Made by a program: the position numbers and the translations under genes | Shown here: piece after piece, positions 1 through 6,424 of the stretch | How positions within the stretch are numbered: the stretch's first letter is position 1 | Layout: each line of letters begins with the position of its first letter | From: an uncultured Oscillospiraceae bacterium | GTDB taxonomy: Bacteria > Bacillota > Clostridia > Oscillospirales > Oscillospiraceae | DNA: 14,400 nt | Assembly (NCBI GenBank): GCA_910588365.1 | Contig: CAJUQS010000130.1 | Coordinates: forward strand, 1 to 14,400 | Direction of reading: 5' to 3' | Notes under the pieces: model-generated | The model's database searches: none | The model's input: only the letters and a program-made list of their open reading frames with translations | Told to the model about the DNA's origin: nothing

Positions 1-541
1 CCACATACAGGCCACAGTGGGTCACGCCGTTGGGGTCGGGGGCGGCGTAGGTATTTTTGAAAAATACCAGGTCGCCGGGCCGTGGGGAGCTGGTTCTGGT
101 ACAGTAGTTGTAAAGCCCCTGCGCCCCCAGCCGCCCGATGTCCCAGCCGCACTGGTTCAGCACATAGGACAGGTAGCCGGAGCAGTCAAAGGACGTGCTG
201 GGGCTGTGGCCGCCCCAGACATAGGGATAACCGATATATTTCTCCGCCTCGGTGAGCAGGGCGGCAAAGGTGGGATCGGACAGGTACGCCTCCGGCACGT
301 CATGGAGGGTGGGGCCGTTCGTGACATACTTCCCGATGTAGCCGGAGCCGGGGAACAGGTCAGGACGGTTCCCCAGGGTCGCCATGAACAGGGCGTAACG
401 GGAGAGCTGGCCCTCGCCCATGATGTAGACAGGCAGATGGGAGAGGTTGAAGTTTTCCAGGGTCACGGTGCAGATGTAGTAATTGTAAGCCTTCAGGCCG
501 GAGAAATCATTGCGCTGGCATTTTCCAACGGCAAGAAGCAT
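1..541 (-). pseudogene. NlpC/P60 peptidoglycan hydrolase of an integrative element, 5'-truncated, runs off left edge
   Basis: Reading the minus strand from about 510 down to base 1 gives a continuous frame carrying NLSHLPVYIM, then YIGYPYVWGG and FDCSGY. The last motif holds the catalytic cysteine of the NlpC/P60 (C40) fold; RLGAQGLYN and PGDLVFF follow. The order and wording match the 'CD1108 family' lysin of Tn1549/CTn-type conjugative elements, where it opens the cell wall for the mating channel (family knowledge). The catalytic histidine region (GVTHCGLYV) lies at the edge and the C-terminus is outside. The N-terminal part is missing: above about 510 the sequence becomes an IS transposase fragment. 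The in-frame ATG at 541 lies inside that fragment, so the present start is probably artefactual. It is therefore likely a broken remnant of an integrated element rather than a working gene. Identification of the family is firm; loss of function is inferred. Confidence 0.8.
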
Positions 542-655
542 GATTTCCAGCTATTCAAGGATTCTGGTATCCATGTCAAGGCAGAAACAGTGCCGGATTT
601 TATTGGATTGGAGAGGGTGCGGATACTAGCTACCAGGGATTGGTTTTATTGCTCT
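511..655 (+). pseudogene. IS5-family transposase remnant (internal DDE fragment, frameshifted)
   Basis: The plus strand encodes LAFSNGKKHDFQLFKDSGIHVKAET spread over about 511-590, and then in another frame ADTSYQGL at about 620-643. IS5-type transposases carry a GKxHDFxLFK block followed within about 20 residues by a second catalytic-Asp block of the form ADTGYQGI, so the two pieces fit one gene separated by a frameshift near 595-620. Only about 45 codons remain; the N-terminal DDE Asp, the C-terminal Glu and both insertion-sequence ends are not visible. It separates the NlpC/P60 fragment from the truncated spoIIID and is probably the agent, or the scar, of the rearrangement here. Too little remains to assign an IS name. 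Confidence 0.6.
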
Positions 656-670
656 ACTTGACGATCCATA

Positions 671-811
671 TTAACCGTTCCATTTTACATCATCCATATG
701 TACCGTACTCTTGCTGATTGCGAAGCGGCGCGCGGCCTCGCGCACGGTGGCGCGGTTTTCGATAATATAGGCGGCCAGCTCACAGGCACGCTCCTCGATA
801 TTTCCCTTCAA
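671..811 (-). pseudogene. spoIIID: Truncated spoIIID (sporulation transcriptional regulator, N-terminal half)
   Basis: The minus strand from a TTG at 811 reads LKGNIEERACELAAYII, then ENRATVREAARRFAISKSTVH, and then diverges (MDDVKWNG) to a stop at 671: 46 residues. SpoIIID is a mother-cell HTH regulator made under sigma-E that switches many sigma-E and sigma-K genes; it is normally 80-95 residues, and its HTH contains the motif VRxxAxxFxISKSTVHKD. The match ends exactly after STVH, so the recognition helix is cut and the C-terminal basic extension is gone. A stop lies in frame just upstream of the TTG, and a GGGAGAG ribosome-binding site precedes it at a slightly long distance. The break abuts the IS5-type remnant. 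Without the second half of the HTH the product should not bind DNA, so the copy is called a pseudogene; an intact copy elsewhere cannot be excluded. Confidence 0.75.
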
Positions 812-937
812 GACCCAACACTCTCCCTATCCCGATATGCCACATATATATGCGAACCGCGGCGGGAACATGCGGAAACGCGGGACAAAAGCCGGATATA
901 TTCCGCCACTTGACCGCAGGGCGTGCACAGATAGAGG

Positions 938-976
938 CCCCCGCCGGTTCCACTCAATGGAGTAACCAGCGGGGGG
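938..976. other. Strong GC-rich stem-loop between spoIIID remnant and SLH gene
   Basis: CCCCCGCCGGTTCCACTC (938-955) pairs with GAGTAACCAGCGGGGGG (960-976), with one bulge and one mismatch, around an AATG loop. It lies 50 bases past the stop of the SLH gene on the minus strand and may end that transcript, but no T-run follows in either direction, so an intrinsic terminator is only possible. The rest of 812-1023 shows no gene. Confidence 0.5.
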
Positions 977-1023
977 CTGCGATTATTTAATGATTTGATA
1001 GAATGCGGGATGCAAAGTCTCCA

Positions 1024-1722
1024 TTATCCCAAAAGATTATAGAGCACCTGCGCCACCTGCGCGCGGGTCGACAGCCCCTTGGGCTGAAGAGCTCCGTTGT
1101 TGTCTCCATTGATGATACCGCTTTCTGCCGCCCAGCGCAGCGCATCCAGAGCGTAACTGCTGACCTGGTCGGAGTCGGAGAAGCTTAGCGTCTGGACAGA
1201 CGCTGCCGGACTGCCGCTGTACCGCCAAAGCATAACGATCAGCTGCTCCCGGGTAATGCTGTCGCCGGGGCCGAAACAGCCATTTCCATAGCCGTTGACA
1301 ACGCCATTTGCCGATGCCCAGGCAACCGCGTCACAATACCACGCGCCGGCGGCCACGTCCGTAAAGGCGCTGCCGGAGTCAACAGCCGGCCGGCCCTCCT
1401 TATTGTAGAGAATCTGCGTCAGCATCGCCCGCGTCAGATTTGCATCGGGGGAGAAGGTTCCAGCGTCTATCCCGTTCATCAGGCCGTTTTCATTGACAAA
1501 CCTGATTGCGTCGTAATACCAGGCGCTCTCCGGCACATCTGTAAAGGGATTGGTCCACCCTCCCTGGACATAGAAACCCAAGGGTACGTCGCTGTCCAGA
1601 ATCAGGACCGTGTTCTCCTCCACATGCCTGATACCGCCGGCTTCTGTGGGAATGTCCGCCCTGCTGGTACCCCTGCTGGTGCAGCGGGGCTGGCCGCCCA
1701 TCCCCACGACGCTGGCCATCAT
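1024..1722 (-). pseudogene. C-terminal three-SLH-domain fragment of an S-layer-type surface protein (5'-truncated)
   Basis: The product contains three consecutive S-layer homology repeats: TNPFTDVPESAWYYDAIRF and onward, SAFTDVAAGAWYCDAVAWA and onward, and a diverged LSFSDSDQVSSYALDALRWA and onward, ending in QVLYNLLG. SLH triplets bind pyruvylated secondary cell-wall polymer and anchor large surface proteins at their termini (family knowledge). Recognisable sequence starts only near base 1,620 (about ENTVLILDSDVPLG). The upstream 100 bases of the open frame are simply the antisense of the neighbouring YibE/F gene, and no signal peptide or ribosome-binding site is present. The surface-exposed part of the protein is lost. 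The frame is open and intact through the SLH repeats, so only the 5' end is missing. GTG near 1,622 is an alternative start but lacks a convincing Shine-Dalgarno. Confidence 0.8.
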
Positions 1723-2368
1723 CAGCTATACCATTTTTGTCACCTTCGTCATTTTGGGCGGCATCCAGGTCAAAACCATGGTCGCGGCGGCGGGAAGCCT
1801 TGGCGGTGTGCTGCTGGCCGGCGGACTGGCCTGGGCGGCCTGCCAGATCGTGCATATCTCCGGGATGAATATGGACGAGGCAGAGGCGCTCATGCTGACG
1901 GCGGTGGACAACGGCTTGAAAATCCGCGGGCTTTACATCTGCGGTATCCTGATCGCCGCGGAGGGAGCGGTGATGGATATTGCCATGTCCATCAGCTCCG
2001 CCGTATCGGAGCTGCACGAGGTCAATCCGGCGCTTACAGCGCGCCAGCTGTTCAAGTCCGGCATGAACATCGGCCGGGACGCCATGGGGACCATGGCAAA
2101 TACGCTGGTACTCGCTTTCGCCGGCACGTCTCTGAATATGATGATTTTCATCTATGCCTATGATATCAGCTATATTCAGCTGCTCAATACGGACTTTGTC
2201 GCCATTGAGATTATCCGCAGTATCTCCGGCAGCATCGGTATCGTGCTGACGGTGCCGCTGGTGGCGGCCATCAGTGCCTATCTGCTGGCACGCCAGCACC
2301 GGAAGGCGGGGGCGGCGGGCAGACTTGACAAAGGTCCACGGCCGGAGTATACTGATAAAAAGTTGTAA
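1610..2368 (+). pseudogene. C-terminal half of a YibE/F-family membrane protein (5'-truncated)
   Basis: Residues about 30-235 match the conserved half of YibE/F proteins: a hydrophobic stretch leading to GWPPIPTT, then GSLGGVLLAGGLAWA, GLYICGILIAAEGAVMDIAMSISSA, the LTARQLFKSGMNIGRD block and MGTMANTLVLAFAGTSL, and a last membrane helix before a basic tail. Five to six membrane segments are visible. The family is found in Firmicute membranes and its function is unknown. Full members are about 350-400 residues; here the N-terminal membrane helix and extracytoplasmic region are absent. The nominal ATG at 1610 lies in antisense SLH sequence with no ribosome-binding site. The junction with the divergent SLH fragment falls near 1,620-1,660, so one deletion spanning the shared upstream region could have removed both 5' ends. 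Unlikely to be translated as is. Confidence 0.78.
2325..2353 (+). promoter_or_regulatory. Sigma-A promoter of the DtxR-type regulator gene
   Basis: TTGACA (2325-2330), a 17-base spacer and TATACT (2348-2353) sit inside the last codons of the YibE/F frame. Transcription would start near 2,360, leaving a leader of about 35 bases. This lets the regulator be expressed although the upstream gene is broken. Confidence 0.85.
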
Positions 2369-2393
2369 TTTTGTGGAGGAGCGCTGAGGAAAC

Positions 2394-2771
2394 ATGCACG
2401 TTTATGAATCGGCGGAGGACTATCTGGAGGCGATCCTGGTCATACAGCGGCGGCGGGGAGCGGTCCGCTCAATTGATATTGCCAATGAGCTGGGCTTTTC
2501 CAAGCCCAGCGTCAGCGTGGCGATGAAAAAGCTACGGGAGAGCGGATATATTGAGATGGAGCTGGACGGCCACATCCGTCTGCTGCCTGCCGGCGCGGAG
2601 ATTGCCGAGCGCATTTATGAGCGCCACCGCACACTGACGGACTTTTTCGTCTACCTGGGCGTCAGCGAGGAGGTGGCCTCCGCGGATGCCTGCAAGGTGG
2701 AACATGATCTCAGCGGGGAGACCTTTGAAAAAATAAAAGAGCACGTCCTGCGGACCATGGGAGGCGCGTAA
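2394..2771 (+). CDS. DtxR/MntR-family metal-dependent transcriptional repressor
   Basis: 125 residues. Residues 5-65 form the winged helix-turn-helix (YESAEDYLEAIL, SIDIANELGFSKPSVSVAMKKLRESGYI), and 70-120 the dimerisation and metal-binding helices. Metal ligands of the family can be traced: D9 and E12 (MntR D8/E11), H78 (MntR H77), and C100-xx-E103-H104. The last pattern is the DtxR-type C-xx-EH site rather than the E-xx-EH of Bacillus MntR, so the cognate ion (Mn or Fe) cannot be fixed by sequence. There is no SH3-like C-terminal domain, which fits the short MntR subgroup. GAGGAAAC precedes the ATG. Consensus promoter upstream and hairpin terminator downstream make it monocistronic. Such proteins repress metal uptake genes when the ion is plentiful; no transporter is adjacent. 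Confidence 0.9.
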   Translation: MHVYESAEDYLEAILVIQRRRGAVRSIDIANELGFSKPSVSVAMKKLRESGYIEMELDGHIRLLPAGAEIAERIYERHRTLTDFFVYLGVSEEVASADACKVEHDLSGETFEKIKEHVLRTMGGA

Positions 2772-2793
2772 GCGGCGGGGCGCCGGAAAATTG

Positions 2794-2820
2794 AAGCCGC
2801 CCAGGACAGGGCGGCTTTAG
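2794..2820 (+). terminator. Terminator of the DtxR-type gene
   Basis: Nine-base-pair perfect stem AAGCCGCCC / GGGCGGCTT with an AGGACA loop, 22 bases after the stop codon. The T-rich tract is weak (TTTAG), so termination may be partial; it faces the cold-shock gene terminator. Confidence 0.7.
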
Positions 2821-2844
2821 CGTATATGAATAAATAATCCTGTT

Positions 2845-2888
2845 TTGAGAAAAGTGAGCGTCTGTCCGGTGCGGACAGGCGCTCGCTT
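2845..2888 (-). terminator. Terminator of the cold-shock gene
   Basis: A 16-base-pair stem (2852-2867 with 2873-2888, including two G-U wobble positions) lies 17 bases past the cold-shock stop codon. On the minus strand it is followed by CTTTTCTC. Confidence 0.8.
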
Positions 2889-2904
2889 CATGCACAAAAC
2901 GGGT

Positions 2905-3117
2905 TCAGATGACGTTGACATCCACTGCACGCAGCTTGCTGCTGTTCTTGGGATCCGGCTCAACGTCATAGGTAACCTTCTGCCCCTCGTTCAGCGTGCG
3001 GTAGCCGGTTCCCTGAATGGCGGAGAAGTGGACAAACACGTCGCCGCTCCCGTCATCGTTGGAGATAAAGCCGTAGCCCTTCTCCGCATTGAACCATTTC
3101 ACAGTGCCATTATTCAT
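2905..3117 (-). CDS. Cold-shock domain protein (Csp family)
   Basis: 70 residues forming a single cold-shock domain: NGTVKWFNAEKGYGFI with RNP1 (KGYGFI, residues 13-18), then DVFVHFSAI with RNP2 (residues 27-31), and VTYDVEPDPKNSSKLRAVDV as the last strands. Csp proteins bind single-stranded RNA and DNA in the cytoplasm and melt mRNA structure. Two ATG codons are adjacent; the second (3117) is chosen because AGGAGG then lies 7 bases away, against 4 for the first. The loop reads SNDDGSGDVFVHF, slightly longer than the Bacillus CspB loop. The gene has its own consensus promoter, a leader of about 105 bases and its own terminator, as usual for this family. Confidence 0.95.
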   Translation of the reverse strand: MNNGTVKWFNAEKGYGFISNDDGSGDVFVHFSAIQGTGYRTLNEGQKVTYDVEPDPKNSSKLRAVDVNVI

Positions 3118-3150
3118 CATGTAGCCTCCTAAATTAATTTTGTCCAGTGC

Positions 3151-3197
3151 AAAAAAGAAACCTGCGGAGTGCGGCGCAGCATGGCCAGCATCCGCAG
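3151..3197 (-). promoter_or_regulatory. Structured 5' leader of the cold-shock gene with terminator-like hairpin
   Basis: In the cold-shock mRNA leader, CTGCGGA and TCCGCAG (outer arms at 3197-3191 and 3168-3162) pair around a GC-rich 22-base interior that can fold further, and GTTTCTTTTTTGC follows immediately. This has the form of an intrinsic terminator placed upstream of the start codon, about 45 bases before it. Csp leaders in other bacteria act as temperature-sensitive structures; here the shape suggests attenuation, which is inference. Confidence 0.55.
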
Positions 3198-3229
3198 TGA
3201 CTAATTTGTACATTTTTGAACTCAACGAT

Positions 3230-3258
3230 AGAATACCATTCAGCGTTGAAAATGTCAA
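3230..3258 (-). promoter_or_regulatory. Sigma-A promoter of the cold-shock gene
   Basis: On the minus strand TTGACA (3258-3253), a 17-base spacer and TATTCT (3235-3230). The predicted start near 3,223 gives a leader of about 105 bases. Confidence 0.85.
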
Positions 3259-3286
3259 GTAAAGATTCCACAAAATTTTAGAAGGA

Positions 3287-3442
3287 ATGAGCTGTCCCGA
3301 CGAATTTTGCCATTCTGAGCCAGCGGGACTGCGCCGCTGGTACATGGACTTTCTCTGCGGACTGGCTGACGGCGCGGCCCTGCCCGCCGGAGCGGGGCGG
3401 ATGGGCGGCAAGCGGCGTCCCATCCCCGTCCGCCGGCCATAG
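3287..3442 (+). CDS. Possible small protein, 51 residues, no recognised family
   Basis: An open frame begins MSCPDEFCHSEPAGLRRWYM and ends in a basic, proline-rich tail (GGKRRPIPVRRP). It contains three cysteines. AGAAGGA touches the ATG, closer than an efficient ribosome-binding site, and no promoter is evident. It fills the otherwise empty stretch between the cold-shock promoter and the LysM gene. The wording is more protein-like than a random GC-rich frame, but this is a weak call. Confidence 0.3.
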   Translation: MSCPDEFCHSEPAGLRRWYMDFLCGLADGAALPAGAGRMGGKRRPIPVRRP

Positions 3443-3550
3443 GCACAGGATCGCGCGGGGGTATCCGGCCGCCTGTACGCCCCGAAAGGGCATGGATGTT
3501 CTGCGGCGCGCATATGGATAGGGGAGATTCAGACAGGGAGGTACATACCC

Positions 3551-4432
3551 ATGGAAATCCATGTTGTCCAGCCCGGGGAGACATTATATGCCATTGCGGG
3601 GCGGTACGGCGCGGACCCGGGTCTGCTGGGCGCGGCCAACGGCGTTCCGGCGGACGGTGCGCTGGCGGTCGGGCAGACGCTGGTCATCCAGACCGTCCGC
3701 ACCTTCCACACGGTACATCCGGGGGATACGCTGACCGGCGTGGCCAGGCGGTACGGGCTCTCCCTGCGGGAGCTCTACCGAAACAATTTCTGGCTTGGCG
3801 GCGGCCCGGCTATTCAGGCAGGACAGACGCTGGTCATTGAGTACGCCGGGGAGAAGCTGGGGAGCACCTATACCAACGGGTACGCCTACCCCTTTATCTC
3901 CCGGCCGCTGCTCAGCGCCACACTGCCCTATATGAGCTGGCTGACGCCCTTCACCTACGGCATCGACGCCCAGGGCAGCCTGCTGCCTTTGGACGACGGC
4001 GCACTGCTGGCGGAGGCCCGCCGCCTGGGAACGGCCCCGCTGATGCACCTGTCCACCCTGACGGAGAACGACACCTTTTCCAGTCAGCGCGCGGCGGAGG
4101 TCCTCACGGACGCGTCACGCCGGGCCGCACTGGCCGGGCAGATCCAGGAGACGATCCGTGAGAAGGGGTACCAAGGGCTGGACGTGGACTTTGAGTACAT
4201 CCCCGGCGCACTGCGGGAGGCGTACGCCGCCTTTATCCGGCAGCTGCGGGGGCTTCTGGCGCCAATGGGGCTGCCGGTAATCGTGGCTCTGGCGCCCAAG
4301 ACCTACGCCGCCCAGCCCGGACTGCTCTACGAGGCCCACGACTATGCCCTGCTGGGCGCGGCGGCGGATTTTGTGCTGCTGATGACATATGGATGGCAGA
4401 TATCAGCACACACGTGTATTTTCCGCCTCTGA
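3551..4432 (+). pseudogene. LysM-LysM-GH18 spore cortex-lytic enzyme (SleL/YaaH type), interrupted in the catalytic domain
   Basis: Residues 3-46 (HVVQPGETLYAIAGRYGADPG) and 53-96 (HTVHPGDTLTGVARRYG) are two LysM peptidoglycan-binding repeats. From about 107 a GH18 barrel begins. GLDVDFEY (209-216) is the family's DxDxE catalytic motif with E215 as the acid, and VALAPKTY and ADFVLLMTYGW (272-282) are later strands. This is the architecture of SleL/YaaH, N-acetylglucosaminidases that digest cortex fragments during germination. After W282 (near base 4,393) homology stops and the frame runs into the end of a serine recombinase gene. About 130-150 residues of the barrel, including the substrate-site C-terminal strands, are missing and do not reappear on the far side of the recombinase. 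A good ribosome-binding site (GGGAGGT) precedes the ATG. The protein is expected to be inactive. Confidence 0.88.
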
Positions 4433-6067
4433 GCCGCCCGTCCCTTCCCGCTGGGCGGAAAACTTAAAGTAAATATCCAGGCGGCGGGTATCCGTCACCT
4501 CGATATGATCCAGCAGCCAGCCCAGTACATCCCTGTCAATCGCCCGGATGGTGCCAAACTCCCGGAAAGAGGCGACAAAGGCGTCATCCTGCTCCCGCGC
4601 CGCCTCCATCTGCGCCAGGAGATCCCGCAGCCGCCTGATCTGGCTGTCCTGCTCCGCGATCTCCCCCCGGTACCGCTCCTTGAAGCGGACGTACTCATCC
4701 CGTCCAATCATCCCCTGCTCCATGCTGTCATACAGGCGGAACTGGGCCTCTGACAGGCGCCTCTTCTCCTGCTCCGCGCGATGAATCGCGCGGATATGCT
4801 CGTTTTTTGACCGTCCGCCGTGGGCCGCCTCCCGGGCCGCCTCCATCACCGCGCCGGCGTCAACAAGCTCCCGCACCTGCGTCTGGATGGCCGTCAGAAC
4901 CGCCTCCTCAAGTACGGCTTCCCTGATCGAAGGGCATTGGCATTTCTCCGGGGCGTAGATGCGCGTCACGCAGCGGAAGCGCCCCTGTCCATGGGAGACG
5001 TTCCGATTCATCCGGCCCCCGCAGCGGGCGCACTTGACAAAGCCGGAGAGCGGGCAGCTTGTCTCCCGGTTTGGGGCGGATCTGGTGTGCCGCCCCAGCC
5101 GCTCATGCACGACGGTGAAGAGCTCGTCTGAAATAACGGGCTCGTGGGTTCCCTCTATTACGGTCCATTCGCTCTCATCTGCCCGCACCATCTTTTTGGT
5201 TCGGTACGACGCACTCTTAAACTTGCCCTGCACCAGATTCCCGATGTAGACCTCGTCCCGCAGCATGGTATTGACGGTTGTGACGGACCAGATGTTCCGC
5301 TTTACGCCCCCGCTGGAGTGGCCGGCAAAGCCCTTGCAGCCCCTCTGCGTTTTATAAACCGACGGCGGCACGATACGCAGGGCGTTGAGCCGCTTGACAA
5401 TCCCGCTGGCGGAAACACCATCAGCATACCAGTGAAAGATCATGCGGACAACCTCCGCGGCCTCCGGGTCGATAACGAGCCTGTGCCGGTCCTCCGGGCT
5501 TTTCCTGTAGCCGTAGGGCGCGTAGTTGCCCAGGAACTCCCCGCGCTCCCGCTTCATGGCAAAGGTGGACTTGATTTTGATGGAGAGCTGCCGGATATAG
5601 TCATCGTTCATGATGTTGGAGAAGGAGACAATGGCGCTGCAATAGCTAGTGGGATCCCTCACGCTGTCGATGTGGTTCAGAACGGAGATCACACGGACGC
5701 CCTTCTGCGGGAAATACTCCTCCATGAGGCGTCCCAGCTCCGGGTAATTCCGCCCCAGACGGGAATTGTCCTTGAATATCACGCAGTTGATCCGTCCTGC
5801 CTCGATGTCGGCAATCATCCGTCTGTACTCCGGCCGGTCAAAGTTCCCGCCCGGGCAGCCGTCGTCCGAGTAGACCTCCACAGACGCGACTTGCTCCCCC
5901 TGGCCTTGCAGGTACCTGATGTGCTGCTCAATGATGCCCTTCTGGTTCTGGATGCTGTCGCTCTCCACCTTATCCCCGTCCTCCTTGCTGAGCCTGACAT
6001 AGACCGCTATGTACCACAACGCGGCGGAGCCGCCGCTCTTCTCCCTTTTGCTCCCCACAAATGTCAT
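4403..6067 (-). CDS. Large serine recombinase (TnpX/TndX-like site-specific integrase)
   Basis: 554 residues from the ATG at 6067, chosen over ATG 6103 because GGAAGGGAG lies 6 bases upstream. The resolvase domain (18-165) has the nucleophile S27 in YVRLSKEDGD and the arginine motif NSRLGR (R103, R106). The recombinase domain follows (about 178-300, YAPYGYRKS and onward). A zinc ribbon holds C346-xx-C349, C366 and C376/C378; then a charged coiled-coil (420-500) and a C-terminal segment ending DHIEVTDTRRLDIYFKF, typical of transposon-borne large serine recombinases. It cuts and rejoins att sites through a phosphoserine link. The gene faces outward, and its stop is only about 10 bases from the break in the LysM-GH18 gene, so that edge should be the element's attachment junction. 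All catalytic landmarks are present and the enzyme may be active. Confidence 0.95.
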   Translation of the reverse strand: MTFVGSKREKSGGSAALWYIAVYVRLSKEDGDKVESDSIQNQKGIIEQHIRYLQGQGEQVASVEVYSDDGCPGGNFDRPEYRRMIADIEAGRINCVIFKDNSRLGRNYPELGRLMEEYFPQKGVRVISVLNHIDSVRDPTSYCSAIVSFSNIMNDDYIRQLSIKIKSTFAMKRERGEFLGNYAPYGYRKSPEDRHRLVIDPEAAEVVRMIFHWYADGVSASGIVKRLNALRIVPPSVYKTQRGCKGFAGHSSGGVKRNIWSVTTVNTMLRDEVYIGNLVQGKFKSASYRTKKMVRADESEWTVIEGTHEPVISDELFTVVHERLGRHTRSAPNRETSCPLSGFVKCARCGGRMNRNVSHGQGRFRCVTRIYAPEKCQCPSIREAVLEEAVLTAIQTQVRELVDAGAVMEAAREAAHGGRSKNEHIRAIHRAEQEKRRLSEAQFRLYDSMEQGMIGRDEYVRFKERYRGEIAEQDSQIRRLRDLLAQMEAAREQDDAFVASFREFGTIRAIDRDVLGWLLDHIEVTDTRRLDIYFKFSAQREGTGGSEAENTRVC

Positions 6068-6124
6068 ATACGCTCCCTTCCGCCAGACCATCCCGCCGGT
6101 CATATTTCCGTTTTCAAGCTGCGC

Positions 6125-6277
6125 CTAAGTGCCGGTGCTTTCAGACATGCGGCCTGATAAAATAGAAACCATGCAGGACTCCAGGCTGGGGCCGCCGTCC
6201 CTGTGGTGGATGATCACCTCCATCTCCTGCGCGGGGGGCGGCGCTGTTTTCGTCTCATGTCCCTGTTTTTCCACCAT
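6125..6277 (-). CDS. Small protein upstream of the recombinase, possibly TnpW-like
   Basis: 50 residues starting MVEKQGHETK, with a conserved-looking core MEVIIHHRDGGPSLESCMVSIL. A very strong ribosome-binding site (GGGGGAGGTG, 7 bases before the ATG) supports the start at 6277 over the upstream ATG at 6313. It is co-directional with the recombinase, whose chosen start lies 57 bases downstream, so the two are likely one transcript. The shape (short, a strand containing paired histidines, then a short helix) recalls the TnpW proteins carried with TnpX recombinases on Tn4451-type elements; that assignment is tentative. A recombination-directionality role is possible but unproven. Confidence 0.6.
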   Translation of the reverse strand: MVEKQGHETKTAPPPAQEMEVIIHHRDGGPSLESCMVSILSGRMSESTGT

Positions 6278-6353
6278 GATAAACACCTCCCCCACCATAT
6301 TTATGAACATCATGGGCCGGATATACGTTTCCCAGCCGCCGCGGGCACAGCGG

Positions 6354-6393
6354 AAAACCCCCTCCCGCCGCCCGAGGGGGCGGCAGAAGGGGG
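6354..6393 (-). terminator. Terminator of the YitT gene
   Basis: On the minus strand a 16-base-pair stem (6393-6378 with 6373-6358, some G-U pairs; core GCCGCCC/GGGCGGC with a CCTC loop) ends in GGGGGTTTTCC. It lies 25-60 bases past the YitT stop and separates it from the recombinase unit. The remaining 6278-6353 should hold the promoter of the small gene and recombinase, but I see no clear hexamers. Confidence 0.8.
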
Positions 6394-6409
6394 CTCCAGT
6401 GTATGTAGG

Positions 6410-6424
6410 AAACAGGCTCTAAGA
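6410..6424 (-). repeat. Copy of the MITE/IS terminal repeat overlapping the YitT stop codon
   Basis: The minus strand reads TCTTAGAGCCTGTTT, identical over 15 bases to 13991-14005, where the same string is the TTA target duplication plus the end of a MITE. Here no partner repeat is visible nearby, so it may be a solo transposon end or coincidence. The G of the YitT stop codon TAG is the first base of the repeat. Confidence 0.4.

Noticed and set aside
17..661. A 214-codon plus-strand protein at the left edge
   Set aside because: Most of it is antisense to the NlpC/P60 gene; only its last 45 codons are meaningful, as the IS5-type transposase remnant reported separately.
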